Of a stretch of 64,000 bases of DNA, positions 10,182 to 19,549 are shown piece after piece. The position numbers were made by a program, and so were the translations under genes. Below the pieces are notes generated by a model. That model was not told the origin of the DNA. It made no database searches and saw only the letters and a program-made list of their open reading frames with translations. How positions within the stretch are numbered: position 1 is the first letter of the stretch; every line of letters starts with the position of its first letter. The stretch lies in contig CM066319.1 in assembly GCA_033807775.1 (NCBI GenBank), positions 141,658,983 through 141,722,982 of the forward strand. The letters are read 5' to 3'. This DNA comes from Saussurea involucrata. Taxonomy: Eukaryota > Streptophyta > Magnoliopsida > Asterales > Asteraceae.

Positions 10182-11662
10182 GCCGATTTTTTTTACATCG
10201 ACTTGACGTTAAAGTGCCGCGTTGGCTACATGGTAGAGTTGAGACAGCGCTTCGCGGAATTAGGTGATCAGGCAACTAGCGTTGAGGAGATCTTTAGAGG
10301 GACACCTTTCGGTCCATGGCTGGATCTTACCAATTCTGGTGGCGACCCCATGCTAGTCCACATGTTTCTACAGCTGGAGGTCGATGTCTCCAATCCTGAG
10401 CCATAGGAGATGTATTTTGATGTCTTCGGGCATCACATGCGGTTTGGGCGTCATGAGTTATGTCTAATTACATGACTACTTTTTGGACCAGAACCCCTTC
10501 TTCCTCCCTTAGCAGAAATTTCCTTCGTTTGTAGGGTTTGGCCTGGCGTGTCACCATCTCGTTTGAGGCTGAGGACAGTCGTGGAGACGATGAAACATGG
10601 CCTTGGTGCCCTAAGTAACCAGGATGTTGTCCGTGTATGCTTGGTGGTGATCGTGGATATGGGCTTCATGGGCCGTGAGTGGAGCCAGACTGCTTCCTCG
10701 ACGGTCCTTAGGGCCGTCGAGGACTTGGATTTGTTTAACAGGTATCCGTGGGGTAGCAACATCTGGACACATACCTACACACAGATGCACCGAGCCATCG
10801 CCAGACGCGCCGACAGGAATGCCAAGATGAATCTTTATGGATTTACATACGCCTTCAAGGTTAGATAAGTAGTATAACATAAATAATAATACATACAAAC
10901 TGTTTGGCTCTCCTTTTTACGTACTTGCTCTTCTTGTGTAATTCCAGATATAGATCTTGGAGATGTTTCCCATCTCCGTTCAAATTTTCACCAAGCGCAC
11001 CGACAAATTAATTAGGGGAACCCGTTGGGACCGAGGTCTTTCCCTAAATAGGCAGACTTGCCTTTCGTTCTTCAGAGATTCTACAAATGTAAGTTCTTTT
11101 ACTATGTTTACAATGTTGCCTACGTTAGTCCCGCTTATTAAATTTTTTGTGTTTTTCCATATATTTAGTCGCCGCTTACGCCTTTCGCAAACCTTCTGCC
11201 TACGAATGCCGAGAGAGACACGCCTTGGTACAGAAACAGCGTGGCCTTTATTGACAGAGAGGCGGCAAGGCAACGGTCTAAGAGGGTCCGACGTTCCTCT
11301 CCTTCCCCATCTGGGTCCAGTTCCTCATCTGACGAAGATGAGGAAGATGACGCGAGGCCTGACCATTCTTTCAGGCCTCACGATCGATATGAGGCGCCCC
11401 CTTCCTCCTCCCATCATGCTACGCCTCCCGACCCATATCATAAGAAGGTTGACGAGCTGTACGACTACGTCTACGGGTGTGTAGACACGCTTCTTCAAGC
11501 TCTAGAGGACTTCAACAAAGCGTTTCGCTCTGTTCAGGTTAGTGTTTAACTTAATTTTTCGGCCACGATCTTTTAGTTTGTATATTAATATTACGTTCTA
11601 AATTTGTTTTAGTTGTCGAGTACAACGCCGATCTCCGCTCCGTTCGGACAGGGGGCACCAGC

Positions 11663-12014
11663 GACGTTTGCCACCACATCCTATCCGTCATTCCCGGAGA
11701 CTGTAAGTCACATTGAGTGACCATTATAGTTATATGTTAGTTCCTAAATTTGTAACTCTTATAATGATCAATGTCACGCAGGTCGGGATGTCAGAGGCAG
11801 GGGGTTACACGGGACAGATGCCGACGTTTGGCACCACATCCTATCCGTCATTCCCGGAGACTGTAAGTCACATTGAGTAACCATTATAGTTATATATTAG
11901 TTCCTAAATTTGTAACTCTTATAATGATCAACGTCACGCAGGTCGGGATGTCAGAGGCAGGGGGTTACACGGGACAGATGCCGACATTTGGCACCACATC
12001 CTATCCGTCATTCA
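11663..12014 (+). repeat. 160 bp exon-plus-intron tandem repeat, three copies
   Basis: Copies spaced exactly 160 bp apart (landmark caccacatcctatccgtca at 11672, 11832, 11992) each hold the end of an exon, a GTAAGT donor, a 79 bp intron and a cacgcag acceptor. Each internal exon has 27 codons (GMSEAGGYTGQMPTFGTTSY and flanks) and is phase 0 on both sides, so adding copies keeps the reading frame. The third copy runs into the next exon with a one-base loss. Confidence 0.85.
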
Positions 12015-13121
12015 GTCGATGGGATTGGAAGAGCACTTCCGTCAGCCGGAAATTGTCGATGAACACTTCTCGGAGCCAGACGTTGACCCGATGGATGTGG
12101 TAGAACCTTCTAGGCCAGTTCGGAATAGGGTACCTTCATCATGGTGGGGTACCCCATTTACACGCCAAAAATCTACCACACCGCCCCCTCAAAAGAAAGC
12201 CATGCCAAGGGTGAGAGCAAAGGGAGCGGGAAAGAAAGCGGGAAAGGGAAATGTGGCTTCACCGGAGCGTCTTTTGGCCTCGGAGATATTGAACCTGTGC
12301 CAGACTGGTGGCCTCCCCCGCCTGATATACACCCTTTACGTCAACCTGGACATTTCCCCCCGGTTTTTCGAAGTATTGCTGGGAGTTGACCCTTTGCAGT
12401 CTGAATTAAAGGATTTGGTTAGTATTGAAGTTTAACTATAGTCATATAATCAAATATATTTATATTACATGTCTAACAATCTATTTTTTGTGTATAGCAT
12501 ATCGACTGTTGGGTCGGCATGCTCCTATCTATGCGTTCTCCAGACGCGAGGTGGACGATCATGATAACTAGTTTCTTTGACTTGATGGTCCGGGAGAATC
12601 AAGGTGTCGAGTCCGTGTATCGGACATGCAATGGTGTGGAAGGGGTTGGTTGGGCGGACGTCGATACGGTATGAAAATTGTTTTACTCCTATTTTATTTA
12701 AGTTGTTTGTTGCTAACTATTTGTCTAATATTGTAATATTTCAGGTGTACATCCCTATCTGCATTCATCCCCTTTATTGGGTGCTCGAAGTGTTTGAAAT
12801 TGATTGTATGATGATGACCATATATGACAGCGTCCGTGGCAGTGTCTACGAAATGGCTTTGCAGCAGCATCTTACCACATTTAAAGCTCAGTTGTCGAAG
12901 TTCTTTAGACTGCTCGGGCAAACTGAACGTCACAACCGTTCAGAGCACTTCCGTCATAGGTTCAGCAAGAATGCACCACGGAAGCATGGGATGAATGCGG
13001 ATTGCGGTGTCTGGGTATGCCGTAACGCCAACATGTTGATTGACGGCGATGTGCCAGATTTAGCACCAGACCGCACCGAACGAGAGGCCATGAACTATCG
13101 GATACATATGGCGGAGACCAT

Positions 13122-14378
13122 TGATAGACGGGTTTACACCCCCCTAAATCTAACCGCAAGTGTACGGGTCGAAATCAAGTAATAGTACAAAAGTACGAGT
13201 ATCGAACATAGGGAACTAGGAACTGAGTATCACAATGACTATAAGATCTATTAACTGAACGGTCGCAATTTTGAGTTGTTGGAATTTAACTAATCAATTG
13301 CAAATACTTAAATCAAACACGAGACAGTAGACAACTTGAGGAACTTTGGATAGAGAAAACAGTTGAGGGTTGGTAATCCTAAGGTTTTCACGTACAAACA
13401 CTTGACTTAAAATAATTACCAATTATTCCCCTTAATGAATACCCAATCTCTAACAATCACTGTGGTTCTTTCTCAAGCAACCACGACTTTTATTTTGAAG
13501 GTATAAGTTTTATCTCTCGATCTCAACCTATATGATTCAAAACACATTAGACTTCAGATTTTAATAGGAACTAAGGCTTACTTGGTATATCTCTATCCAA
13601 TTTCTCACCTTAGGCATGCAATTCTAATTCTAAATAACAATTAATTCTCTCGAACTTAATTGCTAACAAACAAATCAGATGTAAATTGGCCAAACTCACA
13701 AAAGCATTAAAATCCAAATCATATGCTTCATTAAAATAGGAAAAACTGATAAAAGTCTCAAGTTACATGTTCATACGTTTTAAACCAAATTCATTCCAAC
13801 CCCCAACATCTAAAGATTAGTTCATGTTGGGGGTGGACTCAAACATAAGAAAAGGGGATGAAAAAGTGTGTGTAAACATCGTGATTGTAAACGTAAAGAA
13901 AATACTCTCTCGGCTCTAATCCGATTCTCCTCGTGAATTCCTCCTCAATCGATCCTCTATCGTGGCTCCAAAAGACGTAAAAAGTCTCTGAAAATCTCCC
14001 CCAAGCTGCCTCACGTCGCGCGTGTCGAGATTCTGACCTAATTCCGCAAGACACCAAAATATAGAACTGGAACAAGGGACATGCGCGGTTTGTCCTGCGG
14101 TTTGAAGTCGTGCCAGAAACCGCGCGGTTTCTGGATGTGTTGGGTCAGGTCCTGGTTATGGTTCGGGTATGGGTCTTGGGCTTGGATCTCGGGCTTCCGT
14201 TGGGCTTCGTTTTGGCTCTCTTTTGGACTCTTTTTAGCTTCTTTTCTCGATGATTGCCGCCTTTTAGAATACCTGCACATTTCACTCGATAAACCATAAA
14301 ATTTCGCCTTTTTGCTAGAACACAAGCCAATCTCATTGGTTTGAGGACCGAAAATAACGCCACAAAGTGGCGTTATCA
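13122..14378. mobile_element. Solo LTR (1257 bp) inside the MULE
   Basis: It begins TGATAGACGGG and ends GGCGTTATCA, giving TG...CA termini, and is flanked by the perfect 5 bp duplication ACCAT (13117-13121 and 14379-14383). There is no coding region, primer binding site or second LTR, so it is a solo LTR left by recombination. The family was not recognised; the stretch ccgcaagtgtacgggtcg (13155 on) is a motif seen in many plant repeats. It interrupts the last codons of the Ulp1 gene. Orientation is not determined. Confidence 0.8.
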
Positions 14379-14383
14379 ACCAT

Positions 14384-14712
14384 TTATGTGCATTGTACTT
14401 TAGGTTAGATTAGCAGGTTGTTTATGTAACATTAAATGATTGTTATTTTTAGTGTTAACTTATTTTGTTAAAGTATTTAACTTGAAGTTATAATTTTGTT
14501 TATTATTTTGTTAAAGTATTGCACATATGAATACTTGAAGCAAAACAAAATCATTATAGGACAACACAACTCACTTTCCACGTTTTCATACTTTACACGT
14601 TTTTTATACTTTTCAGCGCAAACCGGCATCCACATTTGCCTATATATAACCCGCGCTAGATTAGTCGTAAAACACATATACGGGAACATATTATTCGTTA
14701 ACGTATTCTTAC
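14384..14712 (+). promoter_or_regulatory. Ulp1 gene end and promoter of the mudrA-like gene
   Basis: The first 25 bp finish the Ulp1 frame (stop 14406-14408). The rest is AT-rich with a TATA box TATATATAA at 14641-14649, about 65 bp before the ATG at 14713. No other feature was seen. Confidence 0.5.
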
Positions 14713-15290
14713 ATGGCATCCCCAAACCTTCATGTTTGGTGCTTTAGGCGTTTATCTGAATCGTTTTCAGACACTGGCAAAGAGTTATATGGTTAGTGTG
14801 CATGTTTCATTAAGTTTTGCTTGTTACTACCGTTGTTCTATGACCTAACTATATTAATTAATGTTCATCAACAGATGCATATCCACAGTTGTTCACCATG
14901 AAAGTCCACCATGGTGGGTACTTCACGGAACCACCCAGAAGACATTATTTCCGTGGTCTAGAAATTTATGTTGACATGTTAGATGTGGAGAATCTTTCTA
15001 TGCAACTGCTTGAACAGATCATGAAAGAGCTGGACTATGAAGAACCAAAATATAATAGGTTGTATTTTAAGAGGCCGAATGTAGACTTCTTGACTGGACT
15101 GGTAGAATTGAGTACCGACGAAGATGTAGCCAACATACGCTAGTATGTTGATGGCCATACTGTGATTGAAGTGTACATCGAGAAAGTGGAGCTTAACACT
15201 TTGAGACTCGTCTCGCCAGAGCATGTAAGAAGTCGACCCGGATTGTCAAAAACCAAACCATCGTCTAGTCGTAGTCTCAAATTTGGATAA
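14713..15290 (+). pseudogene. MuDR (mudrA) transposase N-terminal region only, two exons
   Basis: Exon 1 is 14713-14791 (MASPNLHVWC), the intron is 14792-14874 (gttagt...acag), and exon 2 is 14875-15290. The protein carries the N-terminal domain of plant MuDR transposases: FTMKVHHGGYF, then YVDMLDVENLS, then a helix and the closing DGHTVIEVYIE. The DDE catalytic MULE domain and the SWIM zinc finger are absent: the frame ends naturally at 15288-15290 after 164 codons, whereas mudrA proteins are usually 700-900 aa. One in-frame TAG at 15141-15143 interrupts it. It may be a relic, or a short protein retained by this MULE lineage for DNA binding or repression; the tidy promoter and stop leave that open. 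Confidence 0.7.
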
Positions 15291-15592
15291 TTTTGTTCTG
15301 TATTGACTAGTATGTGTTTGTTCTGAAATAATCTTGTATAACATCTAGGAGTTGTATTTTTAATATGAACCACTTTTCAGACTATTTTCCAGACTACTTA
15401 AAGACTACTTTTCAGCCTAATGAAAGACATTTATTCATGAGCAAGCTTCAACATGAAACATCAACATAAAGACTCCAGGAATGAAACAACAACATAGAAA
15501 CAGGAAAAGTACAAAACAACAATTAGAACTGGAAAAGTACAAAACAACAACACATAAACAACAAAGTACTAAAGCAACACCCGTACCACCAC

Positions 15593-15916
15593 CTACTGAA
15601 AAATTGCCTTAGTTTGATCAATCCAACTTTGCTTGTCGCTTACCTTCGCTTGAAGAATTGCGAAGTCTTGCATAATGTGGTGAATGTCTTCTTTTTCTCG
15701 ACGAATACGAGCCTCCCTATATTTTATATCCCCTTTCATCCTTTTGATCTCCTTTTCTTCCACTTCGATCCTTTTCAAGTGGGCTTCCTTCCTGGCCATC
15801 ATTTGTTTCCACTCTTGTGTCAGTTGGTCTATCTCCTTTTCCCTTTCTGCTATCGCGATCTAGAGTTTCACGGGCATTCTTTCAGGTGTAGACGATGGGT
15901 TAGATGACGATGCCAT
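15593..15916 (-). pseudogene. Small coiled-coil protein gene of the MULE, one premature stop
   Basis: The ATG at 15916 starts MASSSNPSSTPERMPVKL, then a TAG (15860-15862) interrupts the frame, which continues for 89 codons to 15593. The body is a highly charged helix (EKEIKRMKGDIKYREARIR) predicted to be a coiled coil. It ends SWIDQTKAIFQ, echoing the ending GIQDAFQ of the gene at 16434-17009. A TATA box in the minus direction (reverse complement CTATAAAT, 15999-16006) lies about 85 bp upstream. It is divergent from its neighbour. The function is not recognised. Confidence 0.55.
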
Positions 15917-15998
15917 TTGTTTGGTGATAGACGATACTATTATGATATGAAAATGTTGTATGGATGTTGTGACCTTTACAATTGGAACTAACACGGGT

Positions 15999-16006
15999 AT
16001 TTATAG
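15999..16006 (-). promoter_or_regulatory. TATA box for the minus-strand coiled-coil gene
   Basis: CTATAAAT on the minus strand, at a normal distance from the ATG at 15916. Positional inference. Confidence 0.5.
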
Positions 16007-16029
16007 CCACAAGGACCAAATGGCTCAAC

Positions 16030-16295
16030 AGAATCCTTCTACTTTTCAGGCGAATCTTGCATCAACTTTTTAGACGAATCTTGCAGTTACTTTTTCAGTC
16101 GAATCTTGCATCAACTTTTCAAACGAATCTTGCATCAACTTTTCAGACGAATCTTACAGTTACTTTTGCAGAGGAATCATGCAGTTACTTTTCAGACTTC
16201 CTTTTGCAGACGAAACTTGCAGTTACTTTTTCAGTCGAATCTTGCAGTCTCTTTTCAGACGAATCTTGCAGGCAACTTTTCAGACGAAATCTTTG
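16030..16295 (+). repeat. Roughly 30 bp tandem repeat between divergent MULE genes
   Basis: About nine units of cttttcagacgaatcttgca with variable spacers (cagttac, catcaac) fill the space between the two divergent promoters. The units can be read as short open frames in several phases, which are artefacts of the repeat. Confidence 0.8.
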
Positions 16296-16433
16296 ACCAT
16301 AAAATAAACATCCCTGATGAAGAACATACATCCTATAAGTAAATGGCATGATGAAGTAGTAATTCACAACTTGCTATCTATCTTTTATACACTCTACACC
16401 GTTTACAAACATTCTCTCGCTTTGAATAACAGT

Positions 16434-17009
16434 ATGGATGGAGGTTCAAGATCAAGGGGTAACAAGTCAGCGAATGGGGCTGGAACTTCATGTTCGGCAG
16501 CCTACCAACCACTGAACGATGGAGCTCGCCGGAGTACCTGGAAGGTACCGGAAACAGACGATGAGTGGAGAAACCATGGGCGAACTGCGGCCGATTTTCC
16601 ATTCACGGCTGAGGAGGCAGAAGACTGGGAGATGACATGGGAGAATTACCACTTCGATAATGACAAGAAAAGCCCACAAATGTATCATTGTACCCAGCCG
16701 ACGGGTCTTCTACAAAGTCAACGAATTACTCCCTTAGTTCAAAAATCCATTGATGAGGCGAACACCAATATCGAAAAGGTGAAACTTATGTGGAACCATA
16801 ACAGGGGGATTCAGCAGGGGAAAATGGAGTATCTAGCGGAGAAGAAACGAGAACTGGCCATGACTAGGGCTCACGTTCGGGAGGTGCAACGACAGATTAA
16901 GGAAGTAGAAGATGAACTAAAAGAAATTGAAGAGAACTACACGGGAATGGAGGACGTGATCAAGGAAAAGGTTAACTTCATCACTGGAATCCAGGACGCC
17001 TTCCAGTAA
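16434..17009 (+). CDS. Coiled-coil accessory protein of the MULE, unknown function
   Basis: The start chosen is the ATG at 16434 (MDGGSRSRG); an upstream in-frame ATG at 16317 would add 39 residues that lie in the spacer and look non-coding. The 191 aa product has a Ser/Gly-rich N-terminus, a Trp-rich middle (WKVPETDDEWRNHGR, DWEMTWENYHF) and a C-terminal coiled coil of about 75 residues (EVQRQIKEVEDELKEIEEN). The frame is uninterrupted, unlike the other MULE genes. The Trp-rich part could suggest a DNA-contacting or protein-binding role, but no known family was recognised. Its closest visible relative is the minus-strand gene at 15593-15916. Confidence 0.6.
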   Translation: MDGGSRSRGNKSANGAGTSCSAAYQPLNDGARRSTWKVPETDDEWRNHGRTAADFPFTAEEAEDWEMTWENYHFDNDKKSPQMYHCTQPTGLLQSQRITPLVQKSIDEANTNIEKVKLMWNHNRGIQQGKMEYLAEKKRELAMTRAHVREVQRQIKEVEDELKEIEENYTGMEDVIKEKVNFITGIQDAFQ

Positions 17010-17284
17010 TAGATTTCTTTGTTTACCTGCACTGTATCCGTTTCGGTTGGGAAGATAATTTGCAATAATTGATCTTTTAATTAATTTCCCTATTAAATAA
17101 CTTAAAATGGGAAAAACATTTTATTTAATTAATTTCTATATTAAATACATTAAAATGGAAAGGAAACAATACATTAAAAACCTCAACTACATAAAATGAT
17201 AACCTAAAAACTAGAGGGACCAAAAATGTAATTTTTTTGCCCCAAACTGGAGGGGCCAAAATTGTAACTTTCGGTTTACCGCGG

Positions 17285-17538
17285 GACCACCGCGAGCTAC
17301 TACCGCGGACAGGGGCCAAAAGTATACTGCGGCCATAGTTGGGGGGGGGCACCGCGGCTACCGCGACCAATCTTGAGGGGCCTCCGCGGGACTTTTGGCT
17401 AAACAGGGGTGCCACGTGGGCACTGACCCGCGATCGCGGGCCCCACCTCGGAATTTTTGGGTATTTCTGCAAAATGAACGAGATTGTGGGTATTTTGACA
17501 AGTCAAAGTCAAACTTTGGGTATTTTAATTAATTTCCC
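17285..17538 (-). repeat. Right TIR of the MULE
   Basis: Inverted partner of 7625-7880, ending aattaatttccc before the 9 bp duplication. A run of nine or ten G near 17340 marks the place where the two arms differ most. Confidence 0.9.
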
Positions 17539-17547
17539 TAAAAACTA

Positions 17548-18174
17548 ACTATTTATTATAATCTAACCCATAAAAAATTAAAATTAAATGCTTTGAATCA
17601 TAAATATTTTTGTATTATATATATATATATATCTAATATTTTAATAGCATAACTAATAATGTAATTTTTAAAATTGATAAACTACTTAAAGTATGAAATT
17701 ATAAATTACTTTTTCTTTTTTTTTCTAAAATATTGAACTATAATTCTTAATTCTGTAATTCTTTGAAAATTCTGTTGGATATAATTTCAGTAGCTATTGT
17801 TACCCAAACTTTTATTTTGAATTGTTTTTATTGATTATTGTTTAGTAAGTTACGTTTTTTGTTTCTATGATTTGTCGAATTTTTTTATTTTCGTTGTAAT
17901 TTTAAAATTATGATTTTATCTTCATGATTTATAAGTTATTATTATTTTTATTTATTTATATGCTTTAAATTTAATTGTTTTAATTGTCCTTAAATTTATA
18001 ATTCATTTTAATTTTAATTTATTATACTTAAAAGTATTAATTAGCCCCAAGGACGAATATAAAAATAAATTATAAACAACAAGGGAGAAAAACCAAAATT
18101 TCAAATCACCTAAATAAAATCTACAAATTTTAACAAACCAGTGACAAAAAAAACGTAATTTACTCTATTACCTA
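17548..18174. other. AT-rich intergenic DNA, no feature seen
   Basis: The sequence is very AT-rich with a short (TA)n tract near 17616. No ORF, promoter or repeat boundary could be supported. Confidence 0.6.
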
Positions 18175-18177
18175 TTA

Positions 18178-19373
18178 GGGCATCTCCAATGTATTTCTCT
18201 ATTTTACTCTATATTATAGAGAGTAAAATAGAGAGTGTGTTAAATCTTTTCCAATGTATTACTCTATTTTACTATTTAAAAGAGAATATTTCAAGTATAT
18301 TCTCTTTTATTTTGATTACATAAACTTTCAATAATACCCTTATATATTTATTAACTTTATAAATTGCATCCTTATTTTTTTCTTTTCACAATGCCCTTAT
18401 ATTTATTAACTTTATCATATTATTTAACAACATTATAATTCATATTTAATTTCGCATTAAATTATCAAAAACCAAATTTCATTAAATAAAAATGTTACAT
18501 TTTCAACACACATCTAAAATTAAAATACATAACAACTAACGCATTTAATCGGAATTATAAAATCTTTCCCATAATGAGCACGAGGAGCAATACCTCAACT
18601 ATTGTCAACACGATCAAAGAAGAAAATAGACAACTTTTAGAGCAATTAAAAAAGACATCTGAACAAATACAAAGTTACGTGGATGCAATAACACGCAAGG
18701 AGAAAAACAAAATATTGTTTCGGGACTTGAATGCAATACAAGATCCCAATATACGAGCATATGTTCAGGCCGAACAAGCGCATATTCTACAAAAGAGGAC
18801 TAAACAACAACAATATCAACAAGCTCCTCATGCATCTACGCCGTTTGGAGAATATTTTAATGATCTTGGAGGATCTGGATCCGTTTTACCCGACTATTAA
18901 ATTAGTATCAATGTTATTCAAAAACCGTTTTCCGCTTACGTATGCTTTTATTACGGTCGTCGTTATGTATTTTTATCTTTATCATTTGTAATGCTTTTAT
19001 GTTAAAATATGTGCTAATGATATGTTTTAATTAAATATGTTATGTTGTAAATTGTTAAAGTTTATTAGTTTTTAAAATTAGTTGGATAAATATAAATTAA
19101 TTTAAAACTTAATGATAAATATAATTCTAGTTTATTAAAATTGGTATTAGACAACAAATAAAATAAAAATACAAGAATCTAAAAAATAAAAGGGTCATTT
19201 TGTAATTATCAAAAGTTAGAAAAAAATAGAGAGTAGTGAATAGTAACTCTCTATATATAGAGAGTTACTATTCAATTCTCTATTTTAAATAGTAAAATAG
19301 AGAGTTCATTGGAGAGAATATAAAGAGTAAAATAGAGATAGAGAGTAAAATAGAGAGTTCCTTGGAGATGGTC
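18178..19373 (+). mobile_element. Harbinger-related non-autonomous element with ORF1 remnant
   Basis: The left end GGGCATCTCCAATG and right end CTTGGAGATGGTC are inverted repeats. The subterminal repeats of ctctattttactc / gagagtaaaatagag are the same as in the MITE at 41744-42021. TTA precedes the left end (18175-18177) and TCA follows the right end, one base off a perfect TTA duplication. It carries the ORF at 18574-18900. Confidence 0.7.
18574..18900 (+). CDS. Harbinger ORF1 C-terminal remnant (NAM-associated-like)
   Basis: 108 codons. The N-terminal half is a helix (KEENRQLLEQLKKTSEQIQS). The motif ILFRDLNAIQDPNIRAYVQA resembles the segment of plant Harbinger ORF1/NAM-associated proteins that reads as metal-free helix plus DP-x-RxY. 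The end FGEYFNDLGGSGSVLPDY matches the typical C-terminal F-NDLGGSG-LP-Y tail. The DNA-binding SANT part is missing. It starts at an ATG and has no internal stop, so a short product is possible, but it is more likely a decayed 3' exon. Confidence 0.5.
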   Translation: MSTRSNTSTIVNTIKEENRQLLEQLKKTSEQIQSYVDAITRKEKNKILFRDLNAIQDPNIRAYVQAEQAHILQKRTKQQQYQQAPHASTPFGEYFNDLGGSGSVLPDY

Positions 19374-19512
19374 TCATAATATACAAACACTTTATTATTA
19401 TTATTTTATGATATCTTTTATTAAAAAAGGGCATTACTATTGGCACCCCCTAATAGGGTGTGTTGAATGCTTTGAAACTTGAACCCATCAAATCAATTCA
19501 TAACCCATCAAC

Positions 19513-19547
<35 letters not shown>

Positions 19548-19549
<2 letters not shown>

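Larger units (their letters stand above)
8070..14408 (+). pseudogene. DUF1985 / Ulp1-like C48 cysteine protease gene of a Kaonashi MULE, nine exons, disrupted
   Basis: Model: 8070-8090, 10182-10859, 10948-11088, 11169-11537, 11613-11702, 11782-11862, 11942-12417, 12498-12668, 12745-13121 plus 14384-14408, all with GT-AG borders and agreeing phases. Exon 1 (MARVTSL) is read through a 2.1 kb intron. Exons 2-3 encode DUF1985 (LRQRFAELG, GHHMRFGRHEL). Exon 4 is acidic/Ser-rich. Exons 8-9 encode the Ulp1 peptidase: His of HPLYWVLE (about 12766), Asp of YDSVRG (about 12823) and Cys of DCGVWVC (about 12998) form the expected triad, so the fold would cleave SUMO-like substrates. Breaks: stops at 10404-10406, 10473-10475 and 10951-10953 (the last in place of a family Trp), a 1 nt deletion near 12014, and an LTR inserted at 13122-14378 splitting the final codons. 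The gene is therefore not functional as it stands. Confidence 0.8.
7625..17538 (+). mobile_element. Mutator-like element (MULE), Kaonashi/Ulp1 type, complete with TIRs and TSD
   Basis: The left end (GGGAATTTAATTAAAATACCC, 7625 on) and right end (17538, reverse complement GGGAAATTAATTAAAATACCC) are inverted repeats of about 250 bp, GC-rich inside (ccgcgatcgcggg in both). Both ends are flanked by a perfect 9 bp duplication TAAAAACTA (7616-7624 and 17539-17547), the standard MULE target size. Inside are four gene-like units: DUF1985-Ulp1 (8070-14408), mudrA N-terminus only (14713-15290), and two divergent coiled-coil genes (15593-15916 minus, 16434-17009 plus). Ulp1-carrying MULEs are known in plants as Kaonashi elements. 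No full MULE transposase domain is present, so mobility would need a helper. Confidence 0.92.
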
